A stretch of 64,000 bases of DNA, taken from assembly GCA_021229015.1 (NCBI GenBank), contig CM037781.1, forward strand, positions 37,284,483-37,348,482, written 5' to 3'. The notes under the pieces are model-generated. The model saw nothing but the letters and a program-made list of their open reading frames with translations, was not told the DNA's origin and made no database searches. Below are positions 36,216-47,164 of this stretch, one piece after another. Origin of the DNA: Solen grandis. Taxonomy: Eukaryota; Mollusca; Bivalvia; Adapedonta; Solenidae. Numbering within the stretch: position 1 is the stretch's first letter; every line of letters starts with the position of its first letter. A program made the position numbers and the translations under genes.

Positions 36216-36522
36216 TTTGTTTGTTTGGTTTAACATCCCACCAACAGTATTTCAGTCATTTGGAGACGATGTCAACTTGAGACAGATATAGTGCTGCTAC
36301 ACTGCAGTATCACGCCATAGACATGTGGCATGATACCACACCCAGTCACATTATCCTGACACCGGGCCAACCAGTCCTGCGACTACCCTTATATGCTGAG
36401 CGCCAAGCAAGGGAGCTATAACAGTACTGTTTTTACGACATTAGTATGTCGTGGTCAGGGATCGAACCCATGACTTTCCGCTCCCAAGGCAGATGCTCTA
36501 ACCACATGGCCACTGGGGATGG
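36216..36522 (-). mobile_element. SINE, family A, full length
   Basis: Best copy of the family. Read on plus it runs from the tail (GTTTGGTTTAACATCCCACC) through the body (AGACATGTGGCATGATACCA, CACATTATCCTGACACCGGG) to the reversed head, with B-box GATCGAACCCATGAC and A-box region CTCTAACCACATGGCCACTG. An intact pol III-type head on the minus strand is plausible. Confidence 0.9.
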
Positions 36523-36884
36523 TACTTCACAGAGAAGGAGGAATTGGGCTTGTTACATCCCATAGCATATGACTGTCACCTCCCAACGTCACATTATGTC
36601 AGCTTCAGTCCTTTACTCATATTACATGGGGTATTAATCACCTTTAGTGATAGTTTATAGTGATAAATTTGTATGAAAGCTCAAGTTCTTCTTCTGTAGT
36701 AATGGCTAGCAATTACTTTCTGATTATTATGGTCATATTTTAAACTTTGTGGCCATGGATATCCAACATGGGGTGTTTTTGCTGCAGCCTGACAGCATCG
36801 GAAGAGATAATGGTTGGATACATGGGAGGCATGGTGTGATACATTAGCTCCTTTTATGAATAGACCCCTTGATTCTTTTATGTG

Positions 36885-37082
36885 CCTTAGTGTTTAGCAC
36901 AGATACATGGGAGACAAGTTCCTGTGTAGAGTATTCTGAGTTGCCATAGTAACCCTTTTTTGCCTAGTGCCAGGCAAGGGTGCATCTGGTACCAATTTAT
37001 ATGTCTTTGGAGGAAAACGCCCATGCTTGGATTCAAACCCCAGACCTCCTGAGTGCAAAGCAGACACTCTACCACTGATCTT
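36885..37082 (-). mobile_element. tRNA-headed SINE, another family
   Basis: A reversed tRNA-like head (TTGGATTCAAACCCCAGACC, GCAGACACTCTACCACTGA) is preceded by a body unlike families A-C (GGAGGAAAACGCCCATGC). The 62-codon minus frame here is only a reading of the repeat. Confidence 0.6.
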
Positions 37083-37916
37083 ATGTTTGCCCCAGATTGT
37101 GAGAGTCTGAGAAAGAAAAGAGAGAGGAAGGCATATAAGTTATTCTATAGATATGAAAAATGTAATGAAAAATATAATGAAATGTAGCTAATCAGATACA
37201 TGTAAAATATAAAGGAATTAAAATGTAAGCTGAAGGCTTATCAAGATTTTCCACTTGTTGTATATGGCTTAAATGATTAAAAAGGGCTATCTGAAGAGCT
37301 AGAGTTAATAGAAATAATATTATGTGTATTGTGGATAGAGAGAAAAAGTAATTTTTGTGTCACCTGTTGTAATCGATAGTATGTCTGTCTGTCTATCTGT
37401 CTGTCACACTTTTTCCATCACACTTCTTTTAGCAGGTAACACATGTAAACCAGTTCATAAGTACTTCTAGAGGTTGAACAAACACTGGAATATAATATAG
37501 CATACTATCTTTTATTATTTCTCTCTCTTTTCTATTTCCTCTTTTTTTCTGCCCATTTCCTGTTTATCTCTTTTGATACACTTTCTAATTGTTTCAGTAG
37601 CGAGGGGAAAGTCAGACAATATTGAAAGCCAGAGAGAACATGTTGGGTGCTTGTGAACTAAGGAGAACAGATCTATAAATAGCAGGATACACTTGGATTT
37701 TTCACCTGCCAGTATTTTCTCTCTAGCTCAGCAACGGGTGGGGGGTATATGATATCAGAATTAGAGACCTTGTAGGGTCATTTTTTTATATTTTTTTTCA
37801 GTACAGAAGTGTAAATGTTCCTTCTTTCCTTCATTCAGGGTACAAAATAACCCCCCCAAACACCTGAATGAAATGAATTGTACATGTACAGGTATTATTA
37901 TAAACACTGTGTACCC
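37083..37916. other. Intergenic, no gene seen
   Basis: A hairpin-like TGTCACCTGTTG...CAGGTAACACA arrangement at 37360-37445 resembles 49283-49355. Otherwise nothing recognised. Confidence 0.5.
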
Positions 37917-38075
37917 TCAATGTGCTAACACCGGTCGGAATGACCTGTGTGAATGTACTGAAAGGATTATGGGTAAATCGTGGCTGCACACTTAAGATCT
38001 CCTGCGTTGGAGATTGCATTGAAATGGATGAGTGGCATAAATAAAATGATTTAACACGCTTTCAGTTGTTGTCAA
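37917..38075 (+). repeat. Dispersed repeat, copy 2
   Basis: Direct-strand counterpart of 28400-28540; see that entry for the shared motifs. Confidence 0.75.
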
Positions 38076-38851
38076 TTGATTATGCCATTTAAATGTATTT
38101 TTATGCATTGTATGTGACATTTTGAGAGAAAATTACTAATCTGCAAATTACACTTACACAGCAGTATTTTCCAAATATTTATATGAAAGTTAAAGTAGGA
38201 TAGTATTTCTTATTTCATGGATTGCTCAATCTGCAATTATAGTAGTGTTGAAATTATAATGTCGACAATGATAAAAGCACATTTTGCAGTATCTAGCATG
38301 TTACCTTTGGTTATATTCATTAATTGCTTTTACTACATGGGTGTATTTGCACGGAGGCATAATTTGCAGTTTTTGGGTGAATCCTACGGTCTAGTGTAGA
38401 GACTAGTGCAAGCGAGTGAGTACGTCACAGTCTCTATTTATAGATTGAACACATCCTAACAATTCCCTCTCATGACCCCTGACCTTGAGAATTTTCATGA
38501 CCTTGCAGTTGTATCATCGTTAAACAAACAATGATTATGTTGATTTGAAATGCTAAAATATTATATTCCCTTCTTCATTCCATATATACTAGTAATATAT
38601 ATATATATATAAAAAAAACAACAACACAAAATCACTTAATTACTAGTTTGTAATTGTAGTAAGCACTCGGGCAACTGACATGTTGAAAACAGTCAAACGT
38701 CCCATCTTACAAAACATTTGCAACACATATAGAATAATTATGATGAATTCTAGTACATATTACACGTAACTCAATGACCCTGAAAATTTGAAGACAATTT
38801 TCATCTCTACCTTCTAGACATGTAAATCAAGTTTATATAAAAATTAACGGT
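38076..38851. other. Intergenic or intronic, no gene seen
   Basis: AT-rich up to the assembly gap; a short (AT)n lies at 38597-38612. Confidence 0.5.
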
Positions 38852-38951
38852 NNNNNNNNNNNNNNNNNNNNNNNNNNNNNNNNNNNNNNNNNNNNNNNNN
38901 NNNNNNNNNNNNNNNNNNNNNNNNNNNNNNNNNNNNNNNNNNNNNNNNNNN
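38852..38951. other. Assembly gap, 100 N
   Basis: Placeholder gap 379 bases upstream of the LRRC14-like exon; upstream exon sequence could be hidden here. Confidence 0.99.
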
Positions 38952-39048
38952 AGGGGCCTATCTGGTTTTATATTGTCACTATTTCTTAGGTCCTTTGAGA
39001 TTATGGCTACTATGAAATACTGTCAGTGGGACATTAAACCCAACAAAT
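38952..39048 (+). mobile_element. SINE, family A, tail fragment
   Basis: ATACTGTCAGTGGGACATTA followed by AACCCAACAAATAAA is the family A tail in plus orientation. The rest of the copy is lost in the gap. Confidence 0.65.
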
Positions 39049-39330
39049 AAAGAAAACTAGATATTGCATTATGTTGAATCACAGAATAGAACTTTTTATA
39101 AGTCTAGATGCCTCATTCTGTCTGACAACATAATAAAAGTACACCTTGAGTCAACTAAAAAAAAAAAAACATCATGAAAATAAGGGGTCCAATTTTGGGC
39201 CACATTATAGATGTTTGCACGTGATAATGGATTTGGCTATAAATGATCTACACTGTATATCTCTAATAATTTTTCTGTGTGATAATATGTCATTGCACCC
39301 ACAAATCTTATTGTCTTTTTATAAATACAG

Positions 39331-40146
39331 AGCCTTGAGGGACTGTCGCTACGGCAACTGGAGGAGGGGATTTTTTCCGTCATCTCCGGTGACATAGAGA
39401 AGTGCAAGAATCTTCACAGTCTGGACATGCAGGACTGTAACATTTACCTCCAGGAGGGGATCACGCGCAGTCGCACTCTAGCGCGTTCTCAGCTCGTCCG
39501 AACATTTGGTTGTTTCAACCATCTCCATAGACTTGATATCAGCTTTAATTACCTTCTCGGTTGTCTTGGTGAGTTGTTGGATAGTCTTCAACAGCCGCTG
39601 GATTTTCTTAGTTTACGCGGGTGCGATTTGAATGAAAGTGATCTCATGAGCTTAGCAACATCAAAACATGCGCATCATCTGCGAGAACTGAACATGTCCA
39701 AACTGTGCCAGTTTTCCATGTACGAGAATGACCGAATATCTCCTGCCTACCTCTTGAAAATTCTGAAACATTTCCCAAAATTAATGGTTCTTAACTTGTG
39801 TCAGGATCACTTACCGGACTCAGGTATTCCGGAATTCGGAGAAACTCTGGTTCAAAATTTGCCAGAGCTGAAAGGACTAGATATAGCTGGTAACATTTTG
39901 AACTTTGATTCGCAGCTGGAGTTAGTGCGTGCATGTGCTAAAGTTCGCTCAATGCAGTGGATAAGATTGACTTGTGTGAACAATATGTTGAACGATGGTG
40001 GCATTATTTTAGCAAACAATCAGCTGGACGAAATGTGGACGCGGTTCAGCGATCTTCTGAAGTCACTCGGTCGAGAAGACGTGTGTGTGGAAGTAGTGAG
40101 ACTTTCTTTTGCAATTCTTGTGGACCTCATAGATATCTTCGATTGA
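39331..40146 (+). CDS. Terminal exon of an LRRC14/PRAME-family leucine-rich-repeat protein (partial)
   Basis: This exon encodes the last 271 residues of a leucine-rich-repeat protein. The start is set by a splice acceptor (TTTTTATAAATACAG ending 39330), with an in-frame TAA just upstream at 39322. The first codon AGC is intact, so the intron is phase 0; the end is TGA 40144-40146. Repeats are visible in order: LEGLSLRQLEEG (about 2-13), LHSLDMQDC (28-36), LHRLDISFNYL (65-75), PLDFLSLRGCDL (about 89-100), LRELNMSK, LMVLNLCQDHL and LKGLDIAGNIL. The C-terminus LLKSLGRED-V resembles the ending of LRRC14. The family member LRRC14 is a cytosolic regulator linked to NF-kB signalling in vertebrates; that role here is inference. 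Family proteins are about 450-500 residues, so roughly 200 N-terminal residues lie in upstream exons not found. The exon is clearly less AT-rich than its flanks. Confidence 0.85.
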   Translation, partial: SLEGLSLRQLEEGIFSVISGDIEKCKNLHSLDMQDCNIYLQEGITRSRTLARSQLVRTFGCFNHLHRLDISFNYLLGCLGELLDSLQQPLDFLSLRGCDLNESDLMSLATSKHAHHLRELNMSKLCQFSMYENDRISPAYLLKILKHFPKLMVLNLCQDHLPDSGIPEFGETLVQNLPELKGLDIAGNILNFDSQLELVRACAKVRSMQWIRLTCVNNMLNDGGIILANNQLDEMWTRFSDLLKSLGREDVCVEVVRLSFAILVDLIDIFD

Positions 40147-40298
40147 CTGTAAAGTGTTCTAGAAGCAGATTTGACATTTGACCTATTAGTTCCTTGGTTG
40201 TAAGTGTCTGTAGTTGACAATACCAAAATAATTATGTCTGCCATTTGTCTGGCCTGTGTTTCTCAAAGCATCTGAAAATGAGAATTTCCTGTGTTTAA
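40147..40298 (+). other. Probable start of the 3' UTR of the LRRC14-like gene
   Basis: Follows the stop codon directly. No AATAAA lies before the MITE at 40299, so the transcript may run through the MITE. The 3' end is not located. Confidence 0.4.
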
Positions 40299-40505
40299 CC
40301 CTTTCCCTCATATAGACTCATTTTGACGCACTCAATAGGTACCACATAAAGCCTGATCTGCAGAAAACCACAGTTAAACCTTACCAAATTTAGTTATAAA
40401 ATCCTCATTTCCAGACCACTGAGGAGCAGCGAACAGCATAAAACCTGATCTGGTTTTATGTTGTTCGCATAGGTCTTTTCATGGTTTCCTGTATGAGGGA
40501 AAGGG
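40299..40505. mobile_element. piggyBac-like MITE, copy 3, hairpin-deleted
   Basis: Left TTAA at 40295-40298; the right duplicate has decayed to TTGA (40506-40509). Ends are CCCTTTCCCTCATATAGAC and GTATGAGGGAAAGGG. The body matches copy 2, but the central hairpin is missing: CCTGATC joins CTGGTTTTATG directly. It lies 152 bp downstream of the LRRC14-like stop codon and is possibly transcribed in its 3' UTR. Confidence 0.9.
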
Positions 40506-40622
40506 TTGAAATTCTCAAATTTGAAATGATATCAATTTTAATTCTTTACCTAGTGAATATTCATGTTTTACTGAACTTATGAGTAGTTTATGTAACAATA
40601 GATTTTTCTTTACTATGTGGAC

Positions 40623-40835
40623 TACTGTAAAATGATTAATTTTTATTGACATTAAATTTTGTTGATCATGTACCTAAGGGAAATTTTTGGGTACAGTTAT
40701 TAATGGATCTGCGTTCTAGAAAACACAAGGTCTGTATAAGAAACAAGTTTTCTTGGGGATTAATATTCATGGATAAAACCCTCTACGAAATCAATGAAAA
40801 TTAGTGTCCCACGAAAGTTAATGATTTCACAGTAT
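40623..40835. mobile_element. Palindromic MITE, 'TACTGTAAAATCATTAA' family, copy 2
   Basis: Left TACTGTAAAATGATTAATTT, right AGTTAATGATTTCACAGTA, with the family's CCACG/CGTGG-type inner motifs partly decayed (GGGGATTAATATTCATGGAT). Confidence 0.8.
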
Positions 40836-40837
40836 AT

Positions 40838-40937
40838 AGAATCTGAGTTACTATTTTTTATGAGCAAACAGAGGAGCACTAATCAGACAGCCCTTAGAGG
40901 ATCTGTCTGATCTGGATCTGCTCTATTTGCCAATGCT
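40838..40937. repeat. Dispersed repeat with dyad symmetry, copy 2
   Basis: Matches 34850-34985: AGAATCTGAGTTAC, ATGAGCAAACAGAGGAG, CTGTCTGATCTGGATCTGCT, ATTTGCCAATG. Confidence 0.6.
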
Positions 40938-41164
40938 TCTAAAGGTATCAGTATAAGGTGAAAGGTCATATAATTGAAGAAAACGAAAACCTGATTCTGG
41001 AAGAATAGGATCATTATAGCATTTATACAAAATTTCTCTTTGCTTGGTCAGTGAATAAGGTCTAGATCTTCCAATATTTAAGGTAAGGAAAATCTCAATT
41101 TGAGTACTTTGTAGAAAGCTGACCTGCCGCCAGAAAATATTTCTGTTTGAAGATGTAATTTGAA

Positions 41165-41385
41165 GCTTAAGTTCAAGTTTAAACTTTATTTTACATTGAT
41201 TACGAAACAGATTATCACAAATTATATTAATCACTCTCGATGGCTCTGGTGGCGGTATATGTAGTCATTATTGTGGGAGGAAACCGGAGAGCCTGGAGAA
41301 AACCCACGTGTCTGGACGAGTGATCACTGTACCCTCTCATGTATGTGACCAGGAATCAAACCCGGGACGCATTGGTGAGAAGTAT
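41165..41385 (-). mobile_element. SINE-like repeat, family H
   Basis: Shares TTTATTTTACATYGATTAYG, GTCATTATTGTGGGAGGAA and CCCACGTGTCT with 52725-53030. At its right end a reversed B-box-like CAGGAATCAAACCCGGGACG suggests a tRNA-derived head on the minus strand. Confidence 0.7.
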
Positions 41386-41639
41386 AAAATAAGATCAGCC
41401 AAAGTTTTTTTTATAGACCGGATTTTCTTTGATATGTTACAGTCCCTAGGTGATTAATTCTTAGTATACTTTGAAAGAGTGAAAAAAGAGAAACTTTCTA
41501 GCATGTTGTTCATATTTTATACATACATGTATCTCCTCAGTTATTTTTAAGTGATGTTTTTCTTTTTATTTTGGTTAACAGAAAATTTACAAAATATTAT
41601 TTGTAATTCTCTTGGATATTACTTTGAAAGTAATTTATA

Positions 41640-41810
41640 TACTAATTTACATTTGTAGACTCTACAGATCTGAAGGTTACATGTTTGATCCTCCAATGTA
41701 AGTGAGAATTTATCAAGATCTTCTCAGGTGCAAAGTACTGGTCCAACCCTGAATTATCAAGAAGGATGTTTCCCAATTGATGTTAAAAAAATATGTTAAA
41801 ATATAAGCGG
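41640..41810 (+). mobile_element. SINE, family C, diverged
   Basis: A head region with GGTTACATGTTTGATCCTCC is followed by the core GGTGCAAAGTACTGGTCCAA and tail CAATTGATGTTAAAAAAATA. Confidence 0.6.
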
Positions 41811-42819
41811 TTTGTAAAATCTTAAGTTAAAAAATAATAATTTAACAGTTATCTCATGAAGGGCACAGAGAAACAGATATTGGTCAATGGAAGATTTAAT
41901 TTCAATACTAATTAAGTATCCAAAAAAATTATTGAAATTTTTTTTAATTCAATTGAGCAACCAGTATACAATACATTGTCTTAGACACAATTACGGCATA
42001 GTAAGCAGAAATTTAAAAGTAGCTCAAATTATTAAGATAATTCTGCATATACGAGTGGATCATGTAAGACATAGGAAATGTTTGTACTGCCTGGGTATCT
42101 GCAAGGATGTAATTTATGTTACACAAAGCTTACAGACTTAATTGTGTTCTCCAGATTTTAAGCAAGTGTTGTTACAAAGCAATTTAAGATAATCGGGTAA
42201 TCGTCAATTTTTATGATTGAGTGATTAAGCAGATATGCTCAGCTGTCTATCAGTTTTTTAGGGACATTGAGGTTTGCTCCAGAAAACCAGTTTTGGACTT
42301 ATACATTTACTTTGCTTTAACTTTCTGCAGGGATGTTGTTGCCATATACTACAGTGTTTTACAAGGGTAAAATAAGATACACATCTGGTTGTGTTTCTGT
42401 GACACCTCTCATTCTGGAATTTGTGTTAATTCATTTTCCTTTTTTTATATTTCAAGAACGGCAGTTAGTGATTTGGGTTTAATATTGTTTATACATTTAT
42501 TTTTAAAATTCCCTGAAAGTTTATCAGAAATAGGGCCATCATTTCAATAAATAAAAATAAAAGCATTGCAAATAGCAGTAAATATAATAAAATACTTTTA
42601 TGCTTACATTTCAAGGAATGATAATCGGACATGGGGCAATTTTCTATGTTGTTGCTTCTTCAGAAAGAAATTAAAATTCTGGATTGAGATGTTCATTAAA
42701 TACAGGCTAAATGTTCCATCATAATCTGTCTCATATATCATCTTCATAATCATCATCATTGCATTATCAGTGTCTATTCATCACCTGTTTATTTTGCCCA
42801 GTCAACCAAGTGACCAGGA
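41811..42819. other. Intergenic, no gene seen
   Basis: AT-rich; nothing recognised. Confidence 0.5.
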
Positions 42820-42895
42820 ACAAATTCCACCAAAAGTTTTTAGTACTAAGTAATACATTAATACTTAAAGTAGGTAGAATTCCTGTTTTACTCAG
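42820..42895. repeat. Half copy of the 236-bp inverted-repeat element
   Basis: AAATTCCACCAA...AGTACTAAGTAATAC...AAAGTAGGTAGAA matches the left arm of 44365-44600. Confidence 0.65.
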
Positions 42896-42954
42896 TAATA
42901 AGGTGTCATAAAACATTACCTCAGTAACAATTGATATTTGTTTAGAAATGTTTA

Positions 42955-43025
42955 TACCATTCTCGGTGGCCGAGTGGTAAGAGCATCCACCCCAGCTTTG
43001 GAAGGTTTGTGAGCCAGGTGCCTTC
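42955..43025 (+). mobile_element. tRNA-like SINE head fragment
   Basis: TTCTCGGTGGCCGAGTGGTA followed by AGAGCATCCACCCCAGC is an A-box-bearing head. No B box or family body follows, so it is a truncated copy. Confidence 0.5.
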
Positions 43026-44364
43026 TGTCATTTACAAATACATTTCCTTTGACTTTGTATGACATGCTTTGCAATATTTAGCTGATTTTTGGTTTGTAGG
43101 CTTACTATTATATAATTATTCATGCTTTTGTTTTTGATAGAAGTTTAACCTAGTAAGCACCCAGGAAAATTTAGGCCCATGTTTGATGTGTTGGGAAGGG
43201 ATTGTGGTGTGGTTTATTTGCTGTATACATGTAATGGTAGGTTTAAAATGAGATTTGAACACTGCAATACCTGGAGCCAGCGGTACCTATCTTATATTGC
43301 AAGGTTTTACTAAATTACTTAGGAGCATATTTTATTAATCATGTTTCTGGAATATAAATTCATATGCATTTCATTTCTCAACAAATATTGTTTGCAAGAA
43401 AGTTTAATTTTTTTATGTAAGAATATATTTAATTTATTTTGCTCAAAATCCATGTGACATTAAACCAACTATTCTCTAATGAAAATACATATATGCGTTT
43501 TATTCCTAAACAAATTTTGGTTGCAAGCAAGGTGATTTTTTTGTCATCTTTATCAGTTGCTTGCATATTTTATAAAAAAAAATAAAAAAAAATAAGTCAT
43601 TTACTTAAAAATAGTTCATAAAAAAAAGTCATTTACTTAAATATTTTATAGATAAAAGATGTGTGAAACTTGTTTCTTTGATATTTTGATTAATTAAGAG
43701 TTTTCATAATATTTCATTGAAAAAATTGGAGCCTGGTCTTCCATGGGGGGTGGGGGGGGGACTTTCAGGCAGGTTGTTGTGTACAGTAGCATATGTTGGT
43801 TTTCAAAGAGCAATATACACATGCCATATTTGTCAGTTGATTTGATGCTAGGCTGCCTCAAAATATGTTTGCATAGTTATTTAACCCGTTCTGAAATAGT
43901 GTTCAAAATTTTGACAAACAGGTAGACATGGTCTGTTTGTTGATCATCTTTTACAAACATCTGGAGAGAGAATATGTCAGGTTTAGCTTTAATTAACTCG
44001 AAAGCATACCTTTATAGAAGATACAATTTATTCATTGAAAATGACATCGTATTGAACTTGTTTTTAATATATGCATTAAATGCAGGTGTTCCATCATTAA
44101 ACATTGGCAGATTGTGCAAAATGATATCTTAAAGATCAACCAAATCAAATTAAAATAATGAGAATAGCTGTCAACTTTCTTTTTTATTCATAGAATAAAT
44201 ATCCAATTTGAATTAATTACCATGTGATTAATAACTTTGCCATAATTAACAATAATGGGGTTGTGACATCGCCTTTTTATGTTCAGAAATTTTACCTCAT
44301 AAAGACTCATTTTCACACCTCAGAAAACAAAGCAGACCTTTGTCAGATAGATCTTTCCAGGCGC
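43026..44364. other. Intergenic, no gene seen
   Basis: AT-rich with a G-rich run at 43745-43760; nothing else recognised. Confidence 0.5.
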
Positions 44365-44600
44365 AAATTCCACCAACATTACTTAGCGCTAAGTAATACT
44401 TAAATTCTAAAAGTAGGTAGAAACACATTCCGCCATATTTTACAAAATATTCAAGGACATGAATTGTAACCGTGATATCTAACAATATTTTTTTAAGAAA
44501 TGACATATTTAGGTATATTTCTTCTTAGAGAAACAAGAATGATGAAATTTGCCCAGAAGTATTTAAGTATTACTTAGTGCTAAGAATTGTTGGTGGATTT
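44365..44600. mobile_element. 236-bp MITE with arms of about 44 bp
   Basis: The left arm 44365-44408 (AAATTCCACCAACATTACTT, AGCGCTAAGTAATACTTAAA) is inverted at 44558-44600 (TTTAAGTATTACTTAGTGCT, AAGAATTGTTGGTGGATTT). The AGCGCT-type core is itself palindromic. No coding frame. Confidence 0.8.
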
Positions 44601-44681
44601 TAACCTTGGGTCTCATCTGTTTGCTCATATGATACTGTAGCACAGATCTTGCACAATCTACAGGGGGGTGGGGATCATTGT

Positions 44682-44765
44682 TTCATATACCATTTATAGT
44701 TCAGTAAATTAGTATTCATGAAGTCACACATTTATACATTAGATATGTTAGGTAAAGGGGTTATA
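44682..44765. repeat. Dispersed repeat, copy 1
   Basis: GTTTCATATACCATTTATAG, TTCAGTAAATTAGTATTCAT and GAAGTCA recur at 61485-61560 with small differences. Confidence 0.65.
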
Positions 44766-45027
44766 TTAGCTTGTTTATTATTCATTATAAGTTGTTATTT
44801 TGTAATAGGTCAAAGTCAAAAGCATTTTATTTCTGTCAGCTTCATGTGCAACTGTATTAGTTAATTGTCATTATGAAGATCAGGATGTTTTTGCAAGTAT
44901 TTATCGATCTACTTGAATGAACAGGAGATACATTATGTAGCATTGATTTAAGATCATTTATGCACGAAAGATGGTGTTGAGCAAAAGCAAGCCCAAGAGA
45001 CAAATTCCTCAAACGCCGATCAGAATG

Positions 45028-45235
45028 TGGGTATTGTGCAGTATCAAGTTTAAGAACAATCATCAGTCAGAGAGAAGTATTGTGCAGTATCAAGTCAAAG
45101 AGAAGGTCTTGCGCAATATCAAGTCAAAGAGAAGGTATTGCACAATATCAAGTCAAAGAGAAGGTATTGTACAATATCAAGCCAAAGATAAGATATTGCG
45201 CAATATCAAGTTAAAGAACAATCATTAGTCAAAGT
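45028..45235. repeat. 29-bp tandem array, about 6-7 units
   Basis: The unit is GTATTGCACAATATCAAGTC plus AAAGAGAAG, most regular between 45078 and 45200. Diverged half units with CAGTCAAAGA continue to about 45320. As 29 is not a multiple of three, successive units are read in different frames and the overlapping open frame is not coding. Confidence 0.9.
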
Positions 45236-45320
45236 TAAAAAAAACAATCACCAGTCGAGGAGTAGTTATTGGGTAATCACCAGTCAAAGAGTAGGTATTG
45301 CACAATGGCAAGTCATAGAG

Positions 45321-46802
45321 GTCAAATCCCCAAACACCAATCAGAAATAATATGAAAAGAAAATGTTTGGGAGGAAATGGGCATGGAATGGGCATTGCAG
45401 TGATCTAACCGATCTTGTTACATTTGTGTTAACTTATATGCAAAGGAAGATTTCAAATAATGGGGTAAATGATAAGTTTAAAACTTCCAAGAAAATGGAT
45501 TATCATGCAAACAGCGGGATTGTTGTATATAGTGCTTGTCCTTTGATAGATTTTTCTGTTAACCATTTGCTGAATTCTACAATCAGCAGTTTATTATCAT
45601 GTATATTTTATTTACCAAGCCACACTGTTTTATTTTATGTTGTGTTTTTTATTATGATTGTTCTTATGTTGCTATAACATCATTATATCTTACCCATGTT
45701 TTACACAAAATGAAGAAAATGGGATTTGAGACGAAAATCCATGTTGCAAGCACTCAGGTTTATTCCTATAGAAAATAAGATTATTAATTTTGATAATTTT
45801 TAAAAGGAATTAACTTCGATATTATTTTCTAATTTACTTTTTTCTCTTCTTAACAGTATCTCAAAATGAATGGTCTATGCAAACAAAGCAGGATCCACAT
45901 GTGGGAAATCCTTGACCGCAAGGTCTAAAATATGGCCATAATAATAAGAAAATGATTGCTAGCTATTACAAAAAAAGAAGAAGGTATCAGACATTTGTTG
46001 GAAGTTCTGGTTTTCATTTTTCTCAGTAGAATGGAAACTGAGCTGGGAACCAGTGGGATTTAACCTGACAAATGGTATATCCTTATCCCCTTTAATGAAG
46101 ATGCATCCACCATTCTGTAGAGAAAAATCAGGCAACTATTCCACTCACTGTGTTTACATACGATCCATGTACATGTGCTCACAAAAAAAAAAAATTAACT
46201 CCTTAATCTCCTTGAATAAATTTATCCAATCTCCTTGAATAAATTTATTCAAAACACAATATATACTTAAAAGTTGGTGAAGAGTTGAACACATTTTAGC
46301 TAGTGGTGTTCAAGCAGGGGTTTGTTTTCCAACCTTCTTTTAAAAAGGGAAAATTCCAAACCCCCAGGGGCATTTAAGAGGAGTCGAACAGTATGTGTTA
46401 TATATTGTGTCTGGTGGGAGATTTAAAAGAGGAAGAGTTGTGAGTTAAAATTTGTGGACTCCAAATTTTTTTTAATGTGAGGAGCTTTACAGTAAGTTGG
46501 TGTTTAAACACAGTCTTCCTCAACCTGTAATTAACTGAACGTTGCTTTCTTCCGTTCATGACATCATTCGAGGCTGATCATTACACCAATGCTATGTAAC
46601 TAAAATATTTTTGCTATAATGGTAAAAACTGCAGCACTGCTGTAGTCTGTCCCCTGTTTGATAGGAAACTGAAAACTTTGAATTTCTTATTTCAAATTTA
46701 TTTAACTCGTAACATTTTGTTTTGCGAGAAACTGCTTTATATTTTTATGCAATACAAAGGCTTTAAGCTAGATATGAATTACATCTTGACAAGTTGTTAA
46801 GT
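45321..46802. other. Intergenic, no gene seen
   Basis: Contains a duplicated 22-bp CTCCTTGAATAAATTTATCC motif at 46208-46251. No gene recognised. Confidence 0.5.
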
Positions 46803-47077
46803 TACTGTAAAATCATAAATTTTTATTGACATTATATTTCGTGGGTCATATCCTGAAGAGAATTTTGTGGGTATCTTTATTTGTGGATTCACATTCTAGA
46901 AAATATGAGGTCTGTTTAAATAATTGTTTTTGTGGGGATGAATTTTCAGGCGGGGGGGAGGATAAGTATTTGTGGGGATAAATAAAATTTATGTGGGGAT
47001 AAATATTCGTGGATGAACTATACTCCACAAAATCAACAAAAAATTATTGTCCCAGGAAAATAAATGATTTCACAGTA
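46803..47077. mobile_element. Palindromic MITE, 'TACTGTAAAATCATTAA' family, copy 3
   Basis: Left TACTGTAAAATCATAAATTT, right AAATGATTTCACAGTA. It is longer than the other copies because of an internal partly duplicated GTGGGGATAAAT segment (46930-47010) and a G-rich insert near 46950. Confidence 0.8.
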
Positions 47078-47164
47078 TAAAATTATATCTGTCTCAATTT
47101 AAAGTGTAGCTAATTTACATCTTTATTTCTGATGATTGTTTGTATATTCATGAGAGAAAGCTTT

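Noticed and set aside
45028..45320. CRISPR-like regular spacing of a 29-bp repeat
   Set aside because: The repeats are contiguous without unique spacers and the context is animal DNA. It is a minisatellite.
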